Assembly (NCBI GenBank): GCA_022750415.1
Contig: JAKIVT010000007.1
Coordinates: 1-39,348 of the forward strand
Reading direction: 5' to 3'
DNA length: 39,348 nt
Source of the DNA: Thermoplasmata archaeon
GTDB taxonomy: Archaea > Thermoplasmatota > Thermoplasmata > Lutacidiplasmatales > UBA184
Shown piece after piece: positions 26,207-34,257 of the stretch (position 1 is the stretch's first letter; every line of letters starts with the position of its first letter). The position numbers were made by a program, and so were the translations under genes. The notes beneath the pieces are model-generated. The model saw only the letters and a list, made by a program, of their open reading frames with translations. It was not told where the DNA came from and did not search any database.

Positions 26207-27598
26207 ATGGCGGACGAACCAATCCCCCGACTGTTCGGGACGGACGGGATCCGCCGGGTCGTCAACGCCGAGTTCTCCCCGGTGTTCATCGCGGAGGTCG
26301 CCGCCGCAACCGCCGAATTCCTGCAGGGGGAAAGCCCGGTGCTCATCGCCCAGGACTACCGGACGACGAGCCCGGGAATCGCCCGAATCCTCGCGGGGGT
26401 CCTCGCCATGGACGGGATCGACGTCGTGGAACTCGGGGCCATGCCGACGCCGTGCTTGCAGTACAACGTCCGCGCCCTCCACGCCCGACTGGGATTGATG
26501 GTCACGGCCTCCCACAATCCGACCGATTTCAACGGGATCAAGTTCTCCGGCCCGGAAGGGATGGAGATCACGCCGGAAGAGGAGCACACCATCGAGCGGA
26601 ACGTCCACCGCCGCCAATTCGCGGTGCCGAAGTGGGACCGGGCCCTTCCCGTCCGCCGCGACACGGACGGGGTCGCTCGGTACCTCCGTTCGATCGTTGG
26701 CCTCGTGGACCGCCCACGCATCGCTGCGCGCAAGTTCCGCGTCGTCCTGGACTGCGGGAACGGGACCAGCGCAGCCACCAGCCCCGAACTCCTCCGTTCC
26801 CTGGGGTGCCGGTTGACCACCCTCAACGCGAGCCCCGACGGCCACTTCCCCGGTCACCCCTCCGAACCGACGGAGGCGAACCTCTCGGACCTCCGCCAGG
26901 CCGTGGTCGCGTTCGGCGCCGACTTCGGCGTCGCGCACGACGGGGACTCCGACCGGGTCGCGTTCGTGGACGAGACGGGCCGCTACATTCCCGGTGAGGA
27001 AGCGCTCGGGCTGTTCGCGCGTGAAATGCTCCGGCGCAACGGGGGCGGAACGATCGTCACGAGCGTCACCTCGACGCGGTGCGTCGAGGAGGTCGTCCGG
27101 CAGGGCGGCGGCAAGCTCGTCATCACCCGCTCCGGGTCCTTGCCGGTCGCGCGGGGCATTTCGGACGAGCAGGCCGTCTTCGGGGGAGAAGAGAACGGCG
27201 GGTTCTACTGGCCGAAACACCAGGTCGCCCGGGATGGACCGGCGAGCTCCGCGATGCTGCTCGACCTCCTCGCCGAAACCGGGCGATCGCTCGGCCAGCT
27301 GCTCGCCGACCTCCCGAAGTACCACGTGGTCAAACGGAACGTTCCCCTCCCCGGCGTCGCCAAGGCGCGGGTCATGGAGCGGGTCCAGAAAACTCTCGGA
27401 GGTGACGCGGACCACCTCGTCACGCTCGACGGGGTGAAGGCGTTCTACAAGGACGGTTGGATCCTCGTTCGACCGTCCGGCACCGAGCCGGTTTGCCGCG
27501 TCTACGCCGAGAGCCAGGACGGCGCGAAGGCGAAGGCGATGTGCGAGCGGGCCGTCGACCTCGTCGCGTCGCTCGTCCAGGAAGCGACCGCCGCGTAG
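26207..27598 (+). CDS. Phosphohexomutase (phosphoglucosamine/phosphomannomutase family)
   Basis: LFGTDGIRR, VTASHNP active-site Ser loop, DGDSDR metal site, RPSGTEP phosphate site. Confidence 0.93.
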   Translation: MADEPIPRLFGTDGIRRVVNAEFSPVFIAEVAAATAEFLQGESPVLIAQDYRTTSPGIARILAGVLAMDGIDVVELGAMPTPCLQYNVRALHARLGLMVTASHNPTDFNGIKFSGPEGMEITPEEEHTIERNVHRRQFAVPKWDRALPVRRDTDGVARYLRSIVGLVDRPRIAARKFRVVLDCGNGTSAATSPELLRSLGCRLTTLNASPDGHFPGHPSEPTEANLSDLRQAVVAFGADFGVAHDGDSDRVAFVDETGRYIPGEEALGLFAREMLRRNGGGTIVTSVTSTRCVEEVVRQGGGKLVITRSGSLPVARGISDEQAVFGGEENGGFYWPKHQVARDGPASSAMLLDLLAETGRSLGQLLADLPKYHVVKRNVPLPGVAKARVMERVQKTLGGDADHLVTLDGVKAFYKDGWILVRPSGTEPVCRVYAESQDGAKAKAMCERAVDLVASLVQEATAA

Positions 27599-27626
27599 GC
27601 GGGCGCGGACCACCCGGAGAACAGCC

Positions 27627-29255
27627 ATGGAATTCGCCCCACCTCCCCCCCTGGGTCCAGCCCGGTCGGACGTCGCGAAGCGCGACGACGCCTACCACCA
27701 CTCGCTCCACATCGTCGGCAAGGGGACGGCCGTCATGGCCGCGAGCACCGTCCTCCTGCTGGTTTTCAGCTTCTTCGGGCGGGTCGGATTGGCCCGGGCC
27801 TTCGGCGTCGACGCGTGGGGGCAGTTCTCCATCGGCCTCGCGCTCACCGGCCTCCTCTCGCTGGTCGCCCTTCTCGGGCTGAATCAGGCGATTGCCCGCT
27901 CGATCTCGTACGAGCGGGACCCCGCCGAGCGCCGCGCTCTGATTCGCTGGGGGCTGCTGATCACCGGCATCGCCTCCATCGTGATCTCGACTCTGGTCTA
28001 CCTCGCCGCCCCCGACCTCGCCGCGCTCTTCCACAACTCGTCGCTGACGATCGTCTTCCAACTGTTCAGCATCACCATCGGATTCCAAATGATGGCCGCG
28101 ATGCTTGCGTCCATCTTCCAGGGATTCGAGGACAGCGCCCCGAACGCCTGGTTCAACGGGGTCGCGGCCCCCGCCTTGTTTGTCCTTTTCCTCGGCGCCG
28201 TGCTCCTCCTCCACCTCGGGTTCACGGCCGCCCTGCTCGGTTACACGGCGAGTCAGGCGGTGACCCTCGGTCTCCTGGTCGCCTACACGGTGCGGAAGCT
28301 CCCCAACCACCTCCCCCCGGTCGACCACGTCCCGTCTCGCCCCCGCTCCCAGCTTTGGACCCTCTCGGTCGCCCTCTGGGGGGTGGCCTCCCTTCAGTTC
28401 GTCACCGCGTACGTCGACACGCTCATCCTCGGCGTCTTCCGGGACACCGCCACGGTCGGGCTCTACTCGACCGCGATGATCCTCGGCCGCCTCTTGCTCG
28501 TCGGCAACGGCGCGCTGACGTACATCTACATGCCCACGGCGGCCCGGCTGACGGCCCAGAACGACCGCGAAACGATCCGGCGCACCTTCGTGACCTCGAC
28601 CCGCTGGACCCTCGCGATCACTGTGCCGATGTTCCTGCTCTTTGTCTGCCTCCCGTCCCAGTCGATCAACACCGTCTTCGGCCCGAAATTCCTCGGCGCG
28701 ACCGGCGCGCTCGAGATCCTCGTCCTCGGTTCGTTCTTCTCGGTCACCCTCGGACCCGTCAACGCGTGCATGGCCGGGATGGGGTACGCACGTCCGCTGC
28801 TCGTCACCACGGGGATCGCCGCCGCGTCGAACCTGATCCTCAGCTTCGGACTCATCCCCTTCTACGGGCTGATCGGGGCGGCCGTGGCCTGGACCGTCGC
28901 GCGGTGCCTCTACCCCGGCGTCGGGCTTCTGTACCTGTACCGGACCGACCGGATCACTCCGTACCGGCGCATCCTCGTCGTCCCGGTCCTCGTGACCCTC
29001 GCGGTCGGGCTTCCCCTGTTCCTCTTCGTCGGGACCCTGCCGGTCTCCAAGTTCGTGGTGTTCCCGCTGTACTTCGTCGGCGTCGGCCTGTTCCTCGCCG
29101 CGCTCGTCCTCACCCGGAGCCTCGACCCGGGCGACGCGGTCGCGGCCTCGGTCCTCGAGAAGCTGACCGGACGGCCGATGCCGGCGCTTCGCCGGCTCAT
29201 CCGCCGATACTCGCTGCGCCCAGCCGCTCCCCCGTTGCCGGAGACCTTCGCGTGA
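27627..29255 (+). CDS. Oligosaccharide/polysaccharide flippase (Wzx-like, MOP superfamily)
   Basis: 542-aa polytopic protein; KGTAVMAASTVLLLVFSFFGRVGLARAFGVDAWGQFSIGLALTGLLSL typical N-terminus; sits in a GT operon. Confidence 0.85.
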   Translation: MEFAPPPPLGPARSDVAKRDDAYHHSLHIVGKGTAVMAASTVLLLVFSFFGRVGLARAFGVDAWGQFSIGLALTGLLSLVALLGLNQAIARSISYERDPAERRALIRWGLLITGIASIVISTLVYLAAPDLAALFHNSSLTIVFQLFSITIGFQMMAAMLASIFQGFEDSAPNAWFNGVAAPALFVLFLGAVLLLHLGFTAALLGYTASQAVTLGLLVAYTVRKLPNHLPPVDHVPSRPRSQLWTLSVALWGVASLQFVTAYVDTLILGVFRDTATVGLYSTAMILGRLLLVGNGALTYIYMPTAARLTAQNDRETIRRTFVTSTRWTLAITVPMFLLFVCLPSQSINTVFGPKFLGATGALEILVLGSFFSVTLGPVNACMAGMGYARPLLVTTGIAAASNLILSFGLIPFYGLIGAAVAWTVARCLYPGVGLLYLYRTDRITPYRRILVVPVLVTLAVGLPLFLFVGTLPVSKFVVFPLYFVGVGLFLAALVLTRSLDPGDAVAASVLEKLTGRPMPALRRLIRRYSLRPAAPPLPETFA

Positions 29256-30415
29256 CGGCACGGACCGGACCGGTGACGGTGGTCGTCCCCCTTCCCCCGA
29301 CGTACCGGGGAGGGACGGAGGAGTACGCCTACCAGCTCGTGCGACGGTACGCCGAGCACCGCCCGGTCCTTGCGCTCGCGACGACCGCCCGCTACACCCC
29401 GGAGACCGGCTCGATCGATATCGGCAAGGCCCGGCTCGAACTCCTCGCGGCCCGGGAAACGATGGAGCGCCCGCTCCTCCTGGGACGCGCACCCCGGCGC
29501 CGTCTTCGGGACGCGGTGGGCGCCGCCTCCGTGGTCCAACTCCATATGCCGTTCCCGATGGTCGAGGGACCGGTCGTCAAATGGGCCCGTCGGGCCGGCG
29601 TCCCCACGGTCCTGACGTACCACATGGACGCCGACCTCGCCGGGGCGTCCAGCACGCCTGGCGCCGGGCTCGTGACCCCAGCCTACCGTCGGATCTCGGC
29701 GTTTCCCGCCCTGGCGGGGTGCGATATCGTGGTCTCGAACAGCCGCGGATATGCGGAGGCGTCGCCCGTACTTTCTCGCTACCTTCCGAAGGTGCGGGTC
29801 ATCCCCAAGGGAGCGGACCTCGACCGCCTCGGCGTCGGCCGAACGAACTCCCGCTCCCGCCCACCTTCGGTCCCTTCGGATGTCCAGGGTCCGACCGTGG
29901 CGTTCGTCGGTCGATTGGTCCCGTACAAGGGCATCTCCGTCCTCCTCGAGGCGACGGAACGTTTGCTTCGCGAGGGAGAGAAGCTCACGGTGATGATCGC
30001 GGGCCGGGGCCCGCTTCTGGAAGAATTGAAGAACGACGTCGGGCGGCGGAAGCTCGAGACAGCGGTCCGCTTCCTCGGGTTCGTCCCCGATGAGCAGATC
30101 GGTGACCTGTACCGGTTTGCCGACGTGGTCTGTTGTCCGTCGATCGGGACCTTGGAGTCGTCGGCCACGACCCTCGAGGAGGCGGCCATGTGCGGGACCC
30201 CCGTGGTGGGCTCCGACTTGCCGGGCGCCTCCGAGTCCATCCCCCACGACGGTACGCGGGGCTTGTTGGTGCCCGCGAACGACGCGGGAGCCTTGGGCCA
30301 CGCGCTCCGGAGGCTCCTCGGTCAGGAACGACCGAGCGGGTCGCCCCCGGTTCGGACCTGGGACGACGTAGCGCGAGACTACGAGCGTCTCTTCGACGAG
30401 CTCGGCGGGCGCTGA
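29252..30415 (+). CDS. Family 4 (GT-B) glycosyltransferase
   Basis: GTG start overlaps the flippase stop (GTGA). VVVPLPPTYRGGTEEYAYQLVRRYAEH, VAFVGRLVPYKGISVLLEA, PSIGTLESSATTLEEAAMCGTPVVGSDLPG. Confidence 0.9.
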   Translation: MTARTGPVTVVVPLPPTYRGGTEEYAYQLVRRYAEHRPVLALATTARYTPETGSIDIGKARLELLAARETMERPLLLGRAPRRRLRDAVGAASVVQLHMPFPMVEGPVVKWARRAGVPTVLTYHMDADLAGASSTPGAGLVTPAYRRISAFPALAGCDIVVSNSRGYAEASPVLSRYLPKVRVIPKGADLDRLGVGRTNSRSRPPSVPSDVQGPTVAFVGRLVPYKGISVLLEATERLLREGEKLTVMIAGRGPLLEELKNDVGRRKLETAVRFLGFVPDEQIGDLYRFADVVCCPSIGTLESSATTLEEAAMCGTPVVGSDLPGASESIPHDGTRGLLVPANDAGALGHALRRLLGQERPSGSPPVRTWDDVARDYERLFDELGGR

Positions 30416-30417
30416 TC

Positions 30418-30432
30418 CGACCCGCTGGGTCG
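30418..30432. terminator. Hairpin CGACCC-GCT-GGGTCG between convergent genes
   Basis: 6-bp perfect stem, 3-nt loop, just after the GT4 stop (30415) and before the minus gene's stop (30450). Confidence 0.4.
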
Positions 30433-30449
30433 TCGTTCCCGGGGGGAGT

Positions 30450-32099
30450 CTACGACTCGACCGTGGCGGCTGGCGGACGTCTCCGGCGCCACCACGCGAT
30501 AGCGAATACCAGGGCGATTGCAACGCCGAGACCGGCGAGGAGGTAGCCGTCCTCCGTCGCAAGCCCGGACCCGAGAACGCCATGGTTCGAGGAGGTTCCG
30601 CCGGTCGAGGAGGGGGTGACGGTGACGGTCACGTGGGCGCCCGAGGATTCTCCTTGAGCGTCGGTGACGGTCACCTCGATGTGGAACGCGCCGACTTGTT
30701 CGGGAACGCACGCCAACGCGGAGACATTCTGACTCGCGCAAGGGGGTGGAAGTCCCGAGTAGGAGAACTCCAGCGGGCCACCTCCTGCCCCCGAAACTTC
30801 GGTGGTGATCTCGAACGAGTTTCCGACCCGAACGGAGTCGGGGGTGGCGGTGAACGAGACAATCACCGGCGGGGGTGGTGGGAAAGGAACTGCGGAAAAC
30901 GCAATCCAAACCGTGGTCGGAGCGCCGGGCGTCGGCATGGCAAAGGAGCCCGACGTTCGGTCGGCGCGGTACCCCGACGGGACTTGCAGAGTGTAGTTTC
31001 CTCGAACCCCGGCGACGACGTCGTACTCCACCGACGTGTTCGCGACGTGGCTCGGTGTCAGGTTTTGGCCGTCGGATCCGTTCACGGCCGTGACGCCCCA
31101 GGGGACCGACCCCGGCAAGCCGGTTTCATTGAACCAAAGGGGAAAGACTGGAGGAGGCAAGTCGGATCGGAAGGAGACCGGTTGCGTGATCCCGGCACCG
31201 GAGATGCCCAGTTGGCCGCTCGACGGGCTCGCGACATACCCGATCGGCGAGGTCACTTCGAACGGGTACCCGGAGCCGTTGGGCAACGAGAAGCCGATCG
31301 AACGATTCTCGGACACATTCGTCCACGTCTCGATGGAGACGGACCACGACGTGTTGGGAGGAAGTCCGCTCTCGTTGAAATCGAGCAGGTAGCGCGGGTC
31401 CGTGGTATCGACCGAGAACTGGAGGTTGGAGGTGGAGCCCTTACCGGCGACCGAGACGTTGCCGCTCGGCGGACTCGAAACGTAGCCGGGGGGCGGCATG
31501 ACAACGTACGAGTAGGCGGTCCCGTTCGGCCGGAGGAACGACACGGTGGTGTTCTGGGACGAGTGCGTGAACCCATCGAGCGTCACCGACCACGCCCCAC
31601 CGGGTGGTCCCCCGGTCTCATTGAACACGAGGGGGAATGTCGGAACGAAGGACATCGGCACCGAGAAGTTCGCGCCTTGGATGGTTAGGGTTCCCTCGTT
31701 GTTGGTGCCCTGATACGTCTGGTTTCCGAACGTGAATCCGGAATAGTAGTCCGTCCCATTCGGTAGGCAGATCGTTCCATTGTCCGAGTACACATCGATT
31801 TGGAAATTCCAGCTACTGTTCAGAATCTGGAGCCCCCAAATCGTCCCGGTCGGCAGTCCGGTCTCGGTGAAATTGATCGCGTAGTAGACGCTCGTGTACG
31901 GCACCGGGTAGGGCGGTGGGCACCAATCCGTGGTGAGGGCCGGAGCGGTCGAGTCGATCCCGAGAGCGGGCTGGGCGGAATTCGCCGGGGCTCCGACCAC
32001 AACCCCGGACGCGACGAGCGTCAAAACGACGACCGCACACGCGACTCGGAGGGCGCCTCGTGGGACGTGCGAGGCGGGGTGGCCCGTGTGAAGGCTCAC
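30450..32099 (-). CDS. Membrane-anchored surface protein with FNE(T/S)GLP repeats and an Ig-like domain
   Basis: GTG start, signal peptide, four repeats (NFTETGLP, FNETGGPP, FNESGLPP, FNETGLPG), one Cys-pair Ig-like domain, C-terminal TM GYLLAGLGVAIALVFAIAWWRRRR. Confidence 0.85.
   Translation of the reverse strand: MSLHTGHPASHVPRGALRVACAVVVLTLVASGVVVGAPANSAQPALGIDSTAPALTTDWCPPPYPVPYTSVYYAINFTETGLPTGTIWGLQILNSSWNFQIDVYSDNGTICLPNGTDYYSGFTFGNQTYQGTNNEGTLTIQGANFSVPMSFVPTFPLVFNETGGPPGGAWSVTLDGFTHSSQNTTVSFLRPNGTAYSYVVMPPPGYVSSPPSGNVSVAGKGSTSNLQFSVDTTDPRYLLDFNESGLPPNTSWSVSIETWTNVSENRSIGFSLPNGSGYPFEVTSPIGYVASPSSGQLGISGAGITQPVSFRSDLPPPVFPLWFNETGLPGSVPWGVTAVNGSDGQNLTPSHVANTSVEYDVVAGVRGNYTLQVPSGYRADRTSGSFAMPTPGAPTTVWIAFSAVPFPPPPPVIVSFTATPDSVRVGNSFEITTEVSGAGGGPLEFSYSGLPPPCASQNVSALACVPEQVGAFHIEVTVTDAQGESSGAHVTVTVTPSSTGGTSSNHGVLGSGLATEDGYLLAGLGVAIALVFAIAWWRRRRPPAATVES
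30885..31886 (-). repeat. Tandem FNE(T/S)GLP-type protein repeats (four copies; boundaries approximate)
   Basis: F(N/T)E(T/S)GxPxxxxW recurrences separated by GY.(A/S)(S/D)..SG blocks. Confidence 0.7.
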
Positions 32100-32120
32100 G
32101 GCGGGGTGAGGACGCGAATG

Positions 32121-32132
32121 GGGGTAAAACGG
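32121..32132 (-). promoter_or_regulatory. TATA-like box (CCGTTTTACCCC)
   Basis: About 27 bp upstream of the start codon at 32099. Confidence 0.45.
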
Positions 32133-32301
32133 CTCCGGAAGCTACCCGGGCCCCTCACGCAAGCCGACCACCAATCGGTCCCGATTTCGGACCGACGTGC
32201 GCGGCCCCGACGTTCGTCTCACTCCTCGACGGGCGCCTCCGGGCGCGCAACGTTCTTAAGCCGAGGCGGGTCCGCCCGCCGTCGAACACGGTGGACCAAC
32301 G

Positions 32302-32838
32302 ATGAAAGAACGGGGATTCTGCATCTGGCTGACGGGACTGCCGAGCGCCGGAAAGACGACGATCGCAAAGGAGCTCACGCCGCGGCTCCAGGCGATGGGT
32401 CGGTACACCGAACTGCTGGACGGGGACGAGGTCCGCAAGGGGATCAGTTCCGACCTCGGATTCGACCGGAAGGCGCGCGAGATGCACGCCGGCCGGGTCA
32501 CGTACGTGGCCAAGGTCCTCGCCCGCAACGGGGTCATCCCCGTCGTCGCCCTGATCAGCCCCTACCGTTCCTCCCGCGCCAAGGCCCGCAGCGAGATCGG
32601 CAGCTTCGTCGAGGTGTACGTCGACACCCCGCTCGACCTCTGCGAACAGCGGGACGTCAAGGGACTCTACAAGAAGGCCCGTGCCGGCGAGATCAAGGAG
32701 ATGACCGGCGTGGACGACCCGTACGAACCGCCCGAGCACCCGGAGATCCTGGTGGACACCCGCTCTTCGACGCCGGCCCAATCGGCGGAGCGGATCATCG
32801 GGGAGCTCCGGCGGCTCGGTTGGCTCCCCGCCGCGTAG
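32302..32838 (+). CDS. cysC: Adenylylsulfate kinase
   Basis: IWLTGLPSAGKTTIAKEL P-loop, LDGDEVRKGISSDLGF, ALISPYRSSRAKAR, FVEVYVDTPLDLCEQRDVKGLYKKARAGEIKEMTGVDDPYE: classic CysC motifs. Confidence 0.95.
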   Translation: MKERGFCIWLTGLPSAGKTTIAKELTPRLQAMGRYTELLDGDEVRKGISSDLGFDRKAREMHAGRVTYVAKVLARNGVIPVVALISPYRSSRAKARSEIGSFVEVYVDTPLDLCEQRDVKGLYKKARAGEIKEMTGVDDPYEPPEHPEILVDTRSSTPAQSAERIIGELRRLGWLPAA

Positions 32839-32847
32839 CGGCCCAGG

Positions 32848-32866
32848 GGGCGGGCGGTGCCCGCTC
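32848..32866. terminator. GC-rich hairpin between convergent cysC and sat
   Basis: GGGCGGGC-GGT-GCCCGCTC: 8-bp stem with one G-T wobble, 3-nt loop. Confidence 0.45.
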
Positions 32867-32873
32867 GCCCCTC

Positions 32874-34037
32874 TCAGCCCTGTGTGACGTTGGGCTGACG
32901 GAGGATCTCGGCGACTTCCGGGCGGAGGATCTCGCCCGGGAGCGGCTGGCCCTCGGCGAGCGCCTTGCGGATTCTCGTCTGGCTCGTGTCCACGCGGTCG
33001 GACGCCGGATGGGGGCACGTCTTCATCGTCGCCATCCACCCGCACTTGCGGCACAGCCAGGCTTCGTCGTAGCAGAGCGCCTGGATGCCGATGTCGTACT
33101 CCTCGAAGATCCGTTGGCAGGCGTACGGGTCGTAGTACTTCCCGACCCCCGCCTGGTCGCGACCGACGATGTAGGACGAGCACCCGAAGTTCTTCCGAAC
33201 GATCGCGAGGAACAACGCCGCCTTGGGGCCGGCGTAGCGCATCGCGATCGAGAACGCCGCCAGATGGACCCGGTTGGCGGGAATGTAATTTTGAACCAGG
33301 GCCCGGTACGCTTGCAGGATGATGTCCGGTCGGTAGTCGCCCGCTTTCAGCCGGCCGACGACCGGGTGGATCAGCAGTGCATCGACGTCCTGGCGCTCGA
33401 GGGTGAGCCGCTGCAGGTACTCGTGGGCGGTGTGCGGCGGGTTACGGCATTGGTAGGCCGAGACGCGCTTCCACCCGTTCTTCTCGAAGAGGGCGCGGGT
33501 CTCCGTCGGGGTCATCTCGTCGGGGCCGGTCGGTAGGTCGAGCCGCCGGACCAGGTCGACCTTGCCCGCGAGCGCGACGTCGCCGGTCGCTTGAATGTCG
33601 GCGACGTTGGGATGTTGGACCTCCGTGGTGCCGTACGTCGACTGCGCCCAGACCTTCCGGTCGGGGGAGAACTTCTCTTCGAGATGCAGGAGGGCGAACA
33701 ACCGACCGGACCCGTCCAGGAGCCCGACCTCATCGCCCGGCGAGAGGGCTCGGATCGTCGCGGCGTTCTCCGGCCCGGGCGGCGTGAGGAGAATCGGCAT
33801 CGACCAGGGAAGGTCGTTCGGCAGGCGGTTCCCGGAGAGCACGCCCTCGAACGTGGCGCGGTTCATGAACCCCTCGAGGGGGCTGTACGCCCCGACCCCG
33901 ATCTTCTCGGCGTCGTAGACATCGTCGATGAACGGGCGGAGCTCCGGGAGGTCGTCGACCTCCGCTTCCCGCCGGGCCCGGTCGGAATCGGAGAGTTCTC
34001 GGCGGATGAGGCGGCCGCCGTGCGGCGGGATCGTCAC
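32874..34037 (-). CDS. sat: Sulfate adenylyltransferase (ATP sulfurylase)
   Basis: YQCRNPPHTAHEYLQR, HPVVGRLKAGDY, VGRDQAGVGKYYDPY, CRKCGWMATMKTCPH. GTG 34037 preferred over track start 34184. Confidence 0.95.
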   Translation of the reverse strand: MTIPPHGGRLIRRELSDSDRARREAEVDDLPELRPFIDDVYDAEKIGVGAYSPLEGFMNRATFEGVLSGNRLPNDLPWSMPILLTPPGPENAATIRALSPGDEVGLLDGSGRLFALLHLEEKFSPDRKVWAQSTYGTTEVQHPNVADIQATGDVALAGKVDLVRRLDLPTGPDEMTPTETRALFEKNGWKRVSAYQCRNPPHTAHEYLQRLTLERQDVDALLIHPVVGRLKAGDYRPDIILQAYRALVQNYIPANRVHLAAFSIAMRYAGPKAALFLAIVRKNFGCSSYIVGRDQAGVGKYYDPYACQRIFEEYDIGIQALCYDEAWLCRKCGWMATMKTCPHPASDRVDTSQTRIRKALAEGQPLPGEILRPEVAEILRQPNVTQG

Positions 34038-34236
34038 AGGACCTCCAGGGTGGGGGGGGGCACCGTTGGGACCGAGAGGAGGGCCGGCCGCCGAAGGATT
34101 CGAGGCATCGGCGTCGCGCTGGGTCGGGCGTTGATACCCTTTGCGGCGGTCCGACCTTTCGTCGCACCGGCCGGTTCTTCCCACCGTCTCCGGCCCAACC
34201 GGACAACCGCCGCCGTTTCTTCTGCCCGCTGGGAAA

Positions 34237-34248
34237 CGCCCCGGGGCG
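34237..34248. terminator. 12-bp perfect palindrome CGCCCCGGGGCG downstream of the Kelch protein stop
   Basis: Self-complementary; about 10 nt beyond the minus-strand stop at 34258. Confidence 0.35.
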
Positions 34249-34257
34249 GACGCCCGG

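Noticed and set aside
27420-29492. 690-aa minus-strand ORF
   Set aside because: Antisense of the flippase; charged low-complexity translation mirrors the hydrophobic codons of the real gene.
34052-34060. G9 homopolymer upstream of sat, with G8 runs at 11304-11311 and 26185-26192, as possible phase-variation tracts
   Set aside because: Runs of this length are expected by chance in DNA this G-rich; without strain variation there is no support.
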